A stretch of 20,767 nucleotides of DNA from a virus. Made by a program: the position numbers and the translations under genes. A model generated the notes under the pieces. It was not told the DNA's origin, ran no database searches, and was given only the letters and a program-made list of their open reading frames with translations. Each line of letters begins with the position of its first letter. The first letter of the stretch is position 1. The stretch is taken from positions 1 through 20,767 of the IMG/VR virus record IMGVR_UViG_3300025151_000381, one strand, 5' to 3'. Below are positions 14,508-20,767 of the stretch, one piece after another.

Positions 14508-14996
14508 ATGGCAAACTTAAAAGTAACTATCAGAGAAGAGTTGACTTTAAATGGTTATGATCAGGGTGCTAAAAACACTTTATCAATTTCAGATATAGAT
14601 GAAGTGTTTAAAAGAATAGTTACGTGTCCTGCTAATAATGAAACTACTATAGCAAGATTTAGAAGTTCTGTTGGAAATGCAAGTGGTACTGCTACTTTTG
14701 ATTCAGCATTAGATGTTCAAGATGTAAAATATGTTAGAGTTACTAATTTAGATGGTTCTAATAGTTTAACTTTAAGTTTACAAGTAGAAGTTGGTGAAGA
14801 TGATTCAGGAGCCGATACTTCAGCTAGTGTTTTAGTAGAAGCTGGTAAAAGTTTTGTTATGGGTTCTCCACATGATGGTATAAGTTTATCTGATGCTAAC
14901 GCCAATTTAGTTACAGACCTTGTAGATTTAGATAGTTTAGTGGTTCAACCTGGTAGTAATTCAGTAAATGTTGAAGTATATATTGCTTCAGCGTAA
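14508..14996 (+). CDS. Small beta-rich structural protein after the capsid gene
   Basis: 162 residues, SD TTAGGAG, under its own candidate promoter after the gp23 terminator. The sequence starts MANLKVTIREELTLNGYD. It is rich in Ser, Val, Asp and Gly with alternating hydrophobic residues and no helices of note, suggesting a beta sandwich. Segments TCPANNETTIARF (about 44-56) and VRVTNLDGSNSLTLSL resemble TCPASTTGVVHAV and VYVSNIDGTNDATFNL in the gene at 19753, so the two may share a fold. From memory, relatives occur in uncultured marine myoviruses without a function. Placement between gp23 and gp13 makes a capsid-decoration or neck-associated role possible but unproven. Confidence 0.78.
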   Translation: MANLKVTIREELTLNGYDQGAKNTLSISDIDEVFKRIVTCPANNETTIARFRSSVGNASGTATFDSALDVQDVKYVRVTNLDGSNSLTLSLQVEVGEDDSGADTSASVLVEAGKSFVMGSPHDGISLSDANANLVTDLVDLDSLVVQPGSNSVNVEVYIASA

Positions 14997-15019
14997 AATT
15001 ATAGTTTAGGAGAAAAAAA

Positions 15020-16189
15020 ATGGCAGTTGTATTATGGCAAGGTAGTTCCAGTTTTACTTCAGATGATACGCCTTGGGGATTGTATGATGACGATAGTTCG
15101 TTTTCATCAGATATAGATAAATTTGCAAGTTGGGCAGCAAGACGATTGGGTTACCCTATAACTGCCGTAGAATTAACTTCAGGTTCTTTTTACGCTTGTT
15201 TTGAGGAATCTGTTTCTGAATATTCCGCTCAAGTTAATCAATTTAACATAAAAGACAATCTTTTAAGTCTAAAAGGACAATCAACGGGTTCTAATTTAAC
15301 ACATAAAAGACTTTCAAATACAATGGGAGAACAGATATTTTTGTCTGAAACCTATGGAACTGAGGCTCAAGTAGGTGGACAAGTCGAAACCTATACAAAT
15401 AAAATTACTCTTTCTCAGTCTGTACAAGAATATGATTTGAATGAATTAATTGCAGACCTTAGTGGTAGTGGAGCAGGTACAGGTGGAGCTATAGAGGTAA
15501 AGAGAGTATTTTATGAAGCAGATCCTGCTATCACGAGATACTTTGATCCGTATGCAGGTACAGGTCAACAAACAAACAATATGTTGGATGCATTTGGATT
15601 CGGTGGTTCTTCACCAGCAATAACATTTATGTTACAACCAGTATATGCAGACTTGTTAAGAGTTCAAGCAATAGAATTTAATGACCAAGTTAGAAAATCT
15701 GCATATTCTTTTGAGATTCGTAATAATAAGTTAAAAATATTTCCAACTTGGACAAGTGATTCTACTGGTAGTATGTTTATAGAGTGGTCAAGAGTAGATG
15801 ATAGAGATAAAGTATTGAGAACTCGTTATAGTGGTTCAGCGGATACAATATCAGATATCAGTAATGCTCCATATGATAATATGAAGTACGGACATATTAA
15901 TGATGTTGGTAAACAATGGATTCGTAAGTATGGATTGGCATTATCAAAAGAATTATTGGGTATGGTTCGTAGTAAATACGGAACTATTCCTATTCCTAAT
16001 TCAGAAGTTAGTTTAGATGGTGAAACATTAAGAGCGGAAGCAACTGCTGAAAAAGAAACATTAATAGAACAATTGAGAGAAATGTTAGACCAAACAAGTC
16101 AAAGGGCATTGTTAGAGGCCGATCAAGAAGCTTCGGAACATCTTCAATCAAAATTAAACAAAGTTCCAATACCAATTTATATAGGATAA
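15020..16189 (+). CDS. gp13: Neck/head-completion protein, gp13-like
   Basis: 389 residues, SD TTAGGAG. The N-terminus includes WAARRLGYPITAVELTSGSFYACFEESVSEYS when read from about residue 38 in two adjoining stretches, a pattern I associate with gp13-like neck proteins of marine T4-like phages. Further on are YGHINDVGKQWIRKYGLALSK-type sequence, typical of this family, and an Ala/Glu-rich helical end (about 335-375). gp13 and gp14 form the neck that seals the portal after packaging. T4 gp13 is 309 residues, so this one is longer. The next two genes match gp14-like and gp15-like proteins, which supports the assignment. Confidence 0.8.
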   Translation: MAVVLWQGSSSFTSDDTPWGLYDDDSSFSSDIDKFASWAARRLGYPITAVELTSGSFYACFEESVSEYSAQVNQFNIKDNLLSLKGQSTGSNLTHKRLSNTMGEQIFLSETYGTEAQVGGQVETYTNKITLSQSVQEYDLNELIADLSGSGAGTGGAIEVKRVFYEADPAITRYFDPYAGTGQQTNNMLDAFGFGGSSPAITFMLQPVYADLLRVQAIEFNDQVRKSAYSFEIRNNKLKIFPTWTSDSTGSMFIEWSRVDDRDKVLRTRYSGSADTISDISNAPYDNMKYGHINDVGKQWIRKYGLALSKELLGMVRSKYGTIPIPNSEVSLDGETLRAEATAEKETLIEQLREMLDQTSQRALLEADQEASEHLQSKLNKVPIPIYIG

Positions 16190-16193
16190 TCAA

Positions 16194-16682
16194 ATGGCAA
16201 GTAGATTTTGGCCTGTAAAAGATACAGACTTAGCTAAACATTTTAATGATGAGCTTGTAGGTAATTTAACTAAAGATGATTGTAGTATTATCGGACAAGA
16301 AGTTATTTTATATCGTATTGCTCCATATGATACACAAACAAATATGTATGGTGAGGCAGGTGAAACTGGAAAAGTATATAAAGCAGGTGTTAAGTTGTTT
16401 TGTATTATAGATTCACAAGATTTTGATTGGAATACAGATGAATTTGGGCCAGATACAAGACAAGAAGTTACATTTGCATTTCAAAGAGATATGTTGATTG
16501 ATGTAAACTTTAGACCAGATATTGGTGATATAGTGAGTTGGAATGATGGATATTTCGAAATCAACGGAACAAATGAAAATCAATTAATCGGTGGTCAGAC
16601 TGGTAATAATTGGACTATTAGTTGTACTGCACACTTATCAAGAATTAATACACTTAATATTGAGAGAACAAGGGCGTTTTAA
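16194..16682 (+). CDS. gp14: Neck protein, gp14-like
   Basis: 162 residues, with AGGA upstream of the ATG and a one-base stop/start overlap with the next gene (TAATGG). The protein is compact and beta-rich: ILYRIAPYDTQTNMYGEA (about 40-57), then FCIIDSQDF and VTFAFQRDMLIDVNFRPDIG, then IGDIVSWNDGYFEINGTNEN. This fits head-tail connector proteins of the gp14 type in marine T4-like phages. It is shorter than T4 gp14 (256). Its location between gp13-like and gp15-like genes is the T4 order. In T4, gp14 joins gp13 at the neck and provides the docking surface for tail and whiskers. Confidence 0.72.
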   Translation: MASRFWPVKDTDLAKHFNDELVGNLTKDDCSIIGQEVILYRIAPYDTQTNMYGEAGETGKVYKAGVKLFCIIDSQDFDWNTDEFGPDTRQEVTFAFQRDMLIDVNFRPDIGDIVSWNDGYFEINGTNENQLIGGQTGNNWTISCTAHLSRINTLNIERTRAF

Positions 16683-18370
16683 TGGCAAGACAAAAACCAA
16701 TATCACGTAGGGCAAGACGAGATTTACATTCAATAGCATTACGTGAAGATTTTAATAGAGCTCGAGAACTTAGACGAGATAAAGACGACCAAAAGAATTT
16801 ATCAGTTTCTATTTTGGATATGGATAGTGCTATCATGTACTATTTCAATGAAGTTATAAGACCGACTGTAAAAGAAAATAAAGAAACTGTCAAGGTTCCT
16901 GTTTTGTATGCTTCACCAGAACGTTGGGTGAGTATCCAAAAACGTGGATTCATGAGGGACAAAAAACAACAATTAATTGTTCCAGCGATTGTGTTTAAAA
17001 GAACAAGTATAGAAAAAAATGAAAATATACCAATTGATAAATTAGATGCAAATCGTCCTAATAATTTTATGACATTCCAACAAAAGTATTCTCAGAGTAA
17101 TCGATATGACCAATTCAGTAGAACAGTTGGAATTTCACCTAATAAAGAATTTTATAACGTTGTTATTCCTGACTATGTTAATTTAAATTATGAGTTTACG
17201 ATTTGGACAAGTTATATTGACCAAATGAACAAATTGGTTGAACGAATAAATTATACGGATGGTGCATATTGGGGTGAACCTGGTAAGATGAGATTTAGAA
17301 CAGCGATTCAGAATTTTACTGATGCAAGTGAATTAGATGCACAAGAAAGATTAGTAAAGACAACGTTTGAAGTTCAGATGATGGGGTATATCATACCTGA
17401 GGAATTTAACAATTATGTAACAACAAAAAGACAACTCACACCAAAACGATTGATTTTCAACGTGGATGCTGAGAAAACAAGAGACCAATTGGTTGAGAGT
17501 AAAGAGGAAGGTCAGTCTGTTAGTATACAAGAAACACAAGATTTATTCTCTATAAGTGTTTCTAATCCATTTACTATGACGGCTGGAACTGGTGTCACAT
17601 TATCAAGTAATGGTGCGTCTTTTGATGGTTCTTCGGCTTTAACACAAACCTTTTCTATCGGACAAGATGTTGCAACCACAGCAGATGTTACCTTTGCAGA
17701 AGTTAGTGCCAGTACAATAGTACTCGGTAATCCAACCACTTGGAGTTCTGCAGGAATTAGTGGGAGTCTTTCAGTAACGGGTTCGTTAGTTACCTCTGGT
17801 GATTTAACTGTAAATGGTAATACAACTATTTTAGGTACTTTAACAGCACAAGAATTTCACACAACATTCACCTCAGCATCTATTATATTTGAAAGTGGTA
17901 GCACTAAACTTGGTGATACTGTAGATGATACACACGAAAGAACTGGTAGTATGACGTTAAGTGGTTCATTTAGTTTAAATGGATACCAAGTAAATGAAAT
18001 CAGTAATGATACTGCTTTAACAGACCAAAGTTCTACAGCTCTTGTTACAGAATATGCAGTAAAACAATATGGTGGAAGTTTAACTACTGACCAATCATAT
18101 TTAAGAAAACAATTTCATAAAACCGCGACCACAATTCTAAGTAATAATACGGCTAGTTTTAACGCGGTAACTGCATCTGCACCAGCTACATTAACGAGCA
18201 CAAATGAGGGTGATTTTATATTCTTTATCAATGGTCAGTATATGGAACATGATGCTTTGACTGTTGCACAAAGTGGTTCTCAGTTTTTACTACAAGTTGA
18301 TACAGGTAGTATCGGATATTCATTAGAAAGTGATGATGAAATTTTAAGTATCGGTAAATTTAATTCGTAG
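16682..18370 (+). CDS. gp15: Tail terminator gp15-like protein fused to a C-terminal fibre domain
   Basis: 562 residues, one continuous frame. Residues 1-285 look like a T4 gp15-type tail-sheath terminator: MDSAIMYYFNEVIRPTV (47-63), KVPVLYASPERWVSIQK (71-87), then IVPAIVFKRTSI (99-110), with a beta-rich end (VQMMGYIIPEEF, 231-242). T4 gp15 is 272 residues, so the gp15 part alone is full length. Residues 290-562 are Ser/Thr/Gly-rich fibre sequence: FSIGQDVATTADVTF (324-338), repeated TSGDLTVNG-like strands, and a module FESGSTKLGDTVDDTHERTG (403-422). The same domain forms the whole next gene, and both end GKFNS. A hexameric terminator carrying six fibre domains at the neck would be unusual. 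The fusion is seen directly, its function is inferred. Confidence 0.82.
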   Translation: MARQKPISRRARRDLHSIALREDFNRARELRRDKDDQKNLSVSILDMDSAIMYYFNEVIRPTVKENKETVKVPVLYASPERWVSIQKRGFMRDKKQQLIVPAIVFKRTSIEKNENIPIDKLDANRPNNFMTFQQKYSQSNRYDQFSRTVGISPNKEFYNVVIPDYVNLNYEFTIWTSYIDQMNKLVERINYTDGAYWGEPGKMRFRTAIQNFTDASELDAQERLVKTTFEVQMMGYIIPEEFNNYVTTKRQLTPKRLIFNVDAEKTRDQLVESKEEGQSVSIQETQDLFSISVSNPFTMTAGTGVTLSSNGASFDGSSALTQTFSIGQDVATTADVTFAEVSASTIVLGNPTTWSSAGISGSLSVTGSLVTSGDLTVNGNTTILGTLTAQEFHTTFTSASIIFESGSTKLGDTVDDTHERTGSMTLSGSFSLNGYQVNEISNDTALTDQSSTALVTEYAVKQYGGSLTTDQSYLRKQFHKTATTILSNNTASFNAVTASAPATLTSTNEGDFIFFINGQYMEHDALTVAQSGSQFLLQVDTGSIGYSLESDDEILSIGKFNS

Positions 18371-18378
18371 GGAGTAAA

Positions 18379-19233
18379 ATGGCAAAAAATTTATTTCAAT
18401 TTAGAAATCCATTGACATTCTCTGGTTCAAGTGGTTTTACCGTCAATAATGCAGGTGTTAATATAACTGGAGTCGATAGAAAAGATTTCGTTTTCAGTAT
18501 TGGTCAAGATGTATCCTCTACCTCTGATGTGACTTTTAATCAAGTAACACCAGATAAAATTATAATAGGTTCTGTAGATTCAACACATATAGTGTGGACA
18601 GATAAATCTGTTTCTGCTTCTAATGGCACATTGACTCAAACAGCTGGTGAATTTTTTAATATTAGTGGTGATTTAACTGTTCCTAACTTAACATTAACAG
18701 GTGAATTTACAACTGATAAAATAGAGGCACAATTAACTGGTTCGAGTACAATTTTTGAAAGTGGTAGTACAGAGTTTGGAGATACGATAGATGATACTCA
18801 TGAAAGAACTGGAAGTTTATCCATAAGTGGTTCTTTTAGTTTAAATAATTTTTTAGTTGATGAAATTTCTAATGATACTGCAGATGATGGTGGGAGTCAA
18901 ACTGCACTCTCAACTGAAAAGGTAGCTTATAATGCATTTGGTGACCAGACACCTGGATTTGAATTTACGAGAAAGAAATTTGCACATACTGGTAGTTTTG
19001 TAAGTTCCACTACCTCAAGCTTTACTGCTGTAACTGCATCAAAAGTTGAAACATTAGATGGAGTAACTAAACACGATTTTATGTTTTTTAATAAAGGGAT
19101 GTTAATGGAATATGACGCATTAGATATAGAACAAAGTGGTTCAACTTTATTATTAAAAATGAATATTGGTTCAATGGGATATGGATTTGATAATAATGAC
19201 GAAATAGTGGGTTGGGGTAAATTTAATTCGTAA
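18379..19233 (+). CDS. Fibre-like structural protein, paralogue of the gp15 C-terminal domain
   Basis: 284 residues, SD GGGAG directly after the previous stop. It aligns along nearly its whole length with residues 290-562 of the protein before it. NPLTFSGSSGF matches the NPFTMTAGTGV segment, FSIGQDVSSTSDVTFNQV (39-56) matches FSIGQDVATTADVTFAEV, and FESGSTEFGDTIDDTHERTG (126-145) matches the DDTHERTG module. Further matches are EISNDTA, HDFMFFNKG, and the end NNDEIVGWGKFNS. The pattern indicates tandem duplication with loss of the gp15 part in this copy, or capture of a free fibre by gp15. The DDTH module recurs in the fibre gene at 20089. A neck or tail fibre role is inferred. Confidence 0.82.
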   Translation: MAKNLFQFRNPLTFSGSSGFTVNNAGVNITGVDRKDFVFSIGQDVSSTSDVTFNQVTPDKIIIGSVDSTHIVWTDKSVSASNGTLTQTAGEFFNISGDLTVPNLTLTGEFTTDKIEAQLTGSSTIFESGSTEFGDTIDDTHERTGSLSISGSFSLNNFLVDEISNDTADDGGSQTALSTEKVAYNAFGDQTPGFEFTRKKFAHTGSFVSSTTSSFTAVTASKVETLDGVTKHDFMFFNKGMLMEYDALDIEQSGSTLLLKMNIGSMGYGFDNNDEIVGWGKFNS

Positions 19234-19260
19234 ATACCACATTGGTTTTACCATTTGTTG

Positions 19261-19269
19261 ATATTTATA
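19261..19269. promoter_or_regulatory. ATATTTATA element before the small zinc-finger gene
   Basis: This copy of the recurring nonamer lies in the gap after the fibre paralogue, only 3 bases before the ATG at 19273. As a + strand -10 element it would give a leaderless transcript for that gene, or serve the genes from 19532 onward. As a - strand site (TATAAATAT) it would fire against the operon. Function unknown. Confidence 0.35.
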
Positions 19270-19272
19270 AGT

Positions 19273-19563
19273 ATGAGAAAAAGAAGTTGGCCCAATAGAA
19301 AAAATCGTCCGTGTCCTGATTGTGGGAAGATGTTAACATACACAAGAAAAGATACTTTTGATAGGGCAGTAGGTAATAATTCAGTTTGTAAGTCTTGTGC
19401 ACAAATGGACAGAAAACTTACATTAGAAACTATTGAGAAGATGAAACAACCCAAGACCATTGAACACAAGAAGAAAATTTCTCGTAGTATAGAACAATGG
19501 TGGGAAGAACGTAAACAACAAGAGATAAACTATGGCTTTAATAGACAGCAAACAACTAAGTAA
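19273..19563 (+). CDS. Small zinc-finger protein with NUMOD3-like segment (possible homing-endonuclease remnant)
   Basis: 96 residues from the ATG at 19273; a TTG at 19255 would add six residues, with no better SD. The N-terminal part has CPDC (residues 14-17) and CKSC separated by about 25 residues, a Cys4 zinc-binding arrangement. It is followed by TIEKMKQPKTIEHKKKISRS, which resembles the NUMOD3 DNA-binding motif found in GIY-YIG and HNH homing endonucleases, and then a basic Trp-containing tail. No nuclease motif (GIY-YIG or HNH) is present. It may be the DNA-binding remnant of a homing endonuclease inserted among fibre genes, or a small regulator. Its 3' end overlaps the next gene by 32 bases, and its style differs from the Ser/Gly-rich neighbours. 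Confidence 0.7.
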   Translation: MRKRSWPNRKNRPCPDCGKMLTYTRKDTFDRAVGNNSVCKSCAQMDRKLTLETIEKMKQPKTIEHKKKISRSIEQWWEERKQQEINYGFNRQQTTK

Positions 19564-19750
19564 AGACCTTTCAGGTTCCTTTGGAATTAATACAGGTTCA
19601 CTTTTTATAAGTGGTAGTGAAACACCCACGAGTGGAGATTATGTATTAGTTACAAGTGGAAGTGTAAATACGGCAGGTGGTCGTGTTTTTGAAGAGGGAA
19701 CAAGTGTTGTGGATACTGCTACAGCGTTGTCCATAGTATTTGGAGGATAA
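19532..19750 (+). CDS. Small Ser/Gly-rich structural protein
   Basis: 72 residues. The ATG lies inside the end of the zinc-finger gene, 32 bases before its stop, with only a weak purine-rich SD (AAGAGA). The sequence LSGSFGINTGSLFISGSE (13-30) is of the same Ser-Gly-Ser beta type as the fibre genes nearby, and the C-terminal half (TSGSVNTAGGRVFEEGTS) is also beta-like. It is probably a minor virion component. No specific family is recognised. The overlap suggests that this gene was here first and the zinc-finger gene was inserted or extended over its start. Confidence 0.65.
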   Translation: MALIDSKQLSKDLSGSFGINTGSLFISGSETPTSGDYVLVTSGSVNTAGGRVFEEGTSVVDTATALSIVFGG

Positions 19751-19752
19751 TA

Positions 19753-20079
19753 ATGGCACAAACCTTTACAAGTGCAGCAACAGGTTCAAGTACGACAATA
19801 ACACCACTTTATACTTGTCCCGCAAGTACAACTGGTGTTGTTCACGCCGTGTATGTGAGTAACATAGATGGAACTAATGATGCTACGTTTAATTTGTCAG
19901 TTAGTGGAAGTGCTAATTTTCAAACAAGAAGATTTTTGATGAAAACCGTTGATGTACCAGCAGATTCAACCGTAGTGTTGGAAAAACCAATTAATTTGGG
20001 AGCGGGGGATAAATTAGAAACTCAAGCTTCCGCCGATAATGATGTTGATGTATTTGCAAGCATATTAGAGATAACATAA
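19753..20079 (+). CDS. Small beta-sandwich virion protein
   Basis: 108 residues, with GGAGG upstream and 2 bases after the previous stop. The sequence runs from TSAATGSSTTITPLYTCPAS through VHAVYVSNIDGTNDATFNL and VPADSTVVLEKPINLGAGDK to a final VFASILEIT strand. This is a recognisable phage structural pattern: TITPLYTCPASTT, then V-N-D-G-T-N, then an AGD turn. From memory it is widespread in marine myoviruses near neck and baseplate genes. It resembles the 162-residue protein at 14508 in the TCPA and N-[IL]-D-G-[ST]-N segments. Function is not known; a decoration or fibre-attachment role is possible. Confidence 0.75.
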   Translation: MAQTFTSAATGSSTTITPLYTCPASTTGVVHAVYVSNIDGTNDATFNLSVSGSANFQTRRFLMKTVDVPADSTVVLEKPINLGAGDKLETQASADNDVDVFASILEIT

Positions 20080-20088
20080 GGGATTTAA

Positions 20089-20767
20089 ATGGCTGATTCT
20101 CTACAAAGACTTGGAATAAACCATCTCAACCATAAACTTAAAGTTAAAAAAGGTGGGATTGAAGTTACTAATGGGAACATTAGTGGTTCTTCTACTACAA
20201 CTGGTTCATTTGGTAGAGTAGAAACTTCTGGTGATATAGTTACTATAAGTGGAAACATAAGTTCAAGTGCCAATATAACAGGTAATATTGTAAATGTAAA
20301 TACAAGAGTTAAAGCTATTGGTTCTTCCGTAGAGTTTGCCGGTGATACATTAGATTTTGTAGATGGTAGTTCTACAAATAGACTTTTCAAAGGAACATCA
20401 GGTGGTTCTTTTGAAGCGTATCACTCAGGTAATAAAAAATTAGAGACATCAACTGATGGTATAACTGTAACTGGAAACATGACCACAACTGGTGATGTAA
20501 TCGTTGCAGGAATAACTTCAAGTGGTGATATAGTAACTCAAGGTGATGTTATAGCACAAAATTATATTGTTAGTTCATCTGTAACCTATATGACACAAAG
20601 TTTTGCTAGTGGTAGTAATATTTTTGGTAATTCTATGGATGATACTCATGTGTTTAGTGGTTCTTTGGATATTACTGGTTCAAACTTTATATCTGGTACT
20701 TTAAATGTACAATCAGAAGGAGTATATTCAAGCTCGACAGCCATTTTTACCAACAATATTACAAATG
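20089..20767 (+). CDS. Tail-fibre-like protein (3' end outside window)
   Basis: 226 residues are visible, beginning MADSLQRLGINHLNHKLKV with GGGA upstream, and the frame is open at the window edge. It consists of short beta repeats of the form TSGDIVTISGNI, TGNMTTTGDVIVAG, SSGDIVTQGDVIAQNYI. Near residues 159-200 is NYIVSSSVTYMTQSF followed by FGNSMDDTHVFSGSLDITGS, the same DDTH module seen in the gp15 fusion and its paralogue. Repeating turns of this type form trimeric beta-helical fibres in phages. It is probably a tail or neck fibre or its assembly-guiding part. The receptor end would be downstream. Confidence 0.82.
   Translation, partial: MADSLQRLGINHLNHKLKVKKGGIEVTNGNISGSSTTTGSFGRVETSGDIVTISGNISSSANITGNIVNVNTRVKAIGSSVEFAGDTLDFVDGSSTNRLFKGTSGGSFEAYHSGNKKLETSTDGITVTGNMTTTGDVIVAGITSSGDIVTQGDVIAQNYIVSSSVTYMTQSFASGSNIFGNSMDDTHVFSGSLDITGSNFISGTLNVQSEGVYSSSTAIFTNNITN

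Noticed and set aside
17500-17560. Frameshift or lost stop joining two genes at the gp15-fibre border
   Set aside because: The frame is open and continuous with no internal SD-ATG at the border, and the downstream paralogue has its own separate SD and start, so the fusion appears genuine on sequence alone.
19232-19252. Possible terminator after the fibre paralogue
   Set aside because: The best stem is ACCA/TGGT with a 3-base loop and a short T run, too weak to call.
1-20767. tRNA genes, insertion sequences, integrase or attachment sites
   Set aside because: I looked through the short gaps and gene list and saw no cloverleaf-like sequence, transposase, integrase or terminal inverted repeats; there is no gene-free stretch above about 150 bases.

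Overview
The window is a continuous, AT-rich stretch of the virion-morphogenesis region of a T4-like (tevenvirus-type) contractile-tailed phage. Every gene is on the + strand, packed with 1 to 20 base gaps or short overlaps. Gene content resembles marine T4-like phages: terminase, portal, prohead protease, acidic scaffold, gp23-type capsid protein and neck proteins, many mosaic small head-region proteins, a phage copy of ribosomal protein bS21, and Ser/Gly-rich fibre genes. The host cannot be fixed from sequence. Most genes carry a clear Shine-Dalgarno sequence, so the host translates with SD recognition.

Layout. (1) 1-1863: the end of a LamG-type fibre protein, a Cys4 zinc-binding-like protein, an unknown small protein, and two membrane/coiled-coil proteins that could be lysis (spanin-like) genes. 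(2) 1863-5270: large terminase gp17 and portal gp20. (3) 5347-11154: a helical protein, the gp21 prohead protease and six mosaic proteins. Several of these begin with a short amphipathic leader ending in a gp21-type [L/I]-x-E site, as expected of proteins packed into the prohead core and processed there. (4) 11172-11375: ribosomal protein bS21. (5) 11523-14364: acidic scaffold gp22 and major capsid protein gp23, ended by a strong intrinsic terminator. (6) 14508-18370: a small beta-rich protein, then neck/tail-completion proteins gp13, gp14 and gp15-like. The gp15-like protein carries a fused C-terminal fibre domain of about 270 residues. (7) 18379-20767: a stand-alone paralogue of that fibre domain, a small zinc-finger/NUMOD3-like gene, two small structural proteins and the start of a further fibre gene.

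How it fits together: gp22 and the leader-bearing proteins would form the prohead core inside a gp23 shell on the gp20 portal. gp21 would cut gp23 after Glu64 and clear the core, gp17 would pump in DNA, and gp13/14/15 would close the neck and cap the tail. The T4 order 13-14-15-(16)-17-18-19-20-21-22-23 is rearranged here to 17-20-21-22-23-13-14-15, and the sheath and tube genes are absent from the 17-20 interval.

The most interesting points are the gp15-fibre fusion with its tandem paralogue, the cluster of putative capsid-targeted proteins, the phage bS21 placed among head genes, and a recurring intergenic ATATTTATA element whose reverse complement matches the T4 late-promoter consensus.
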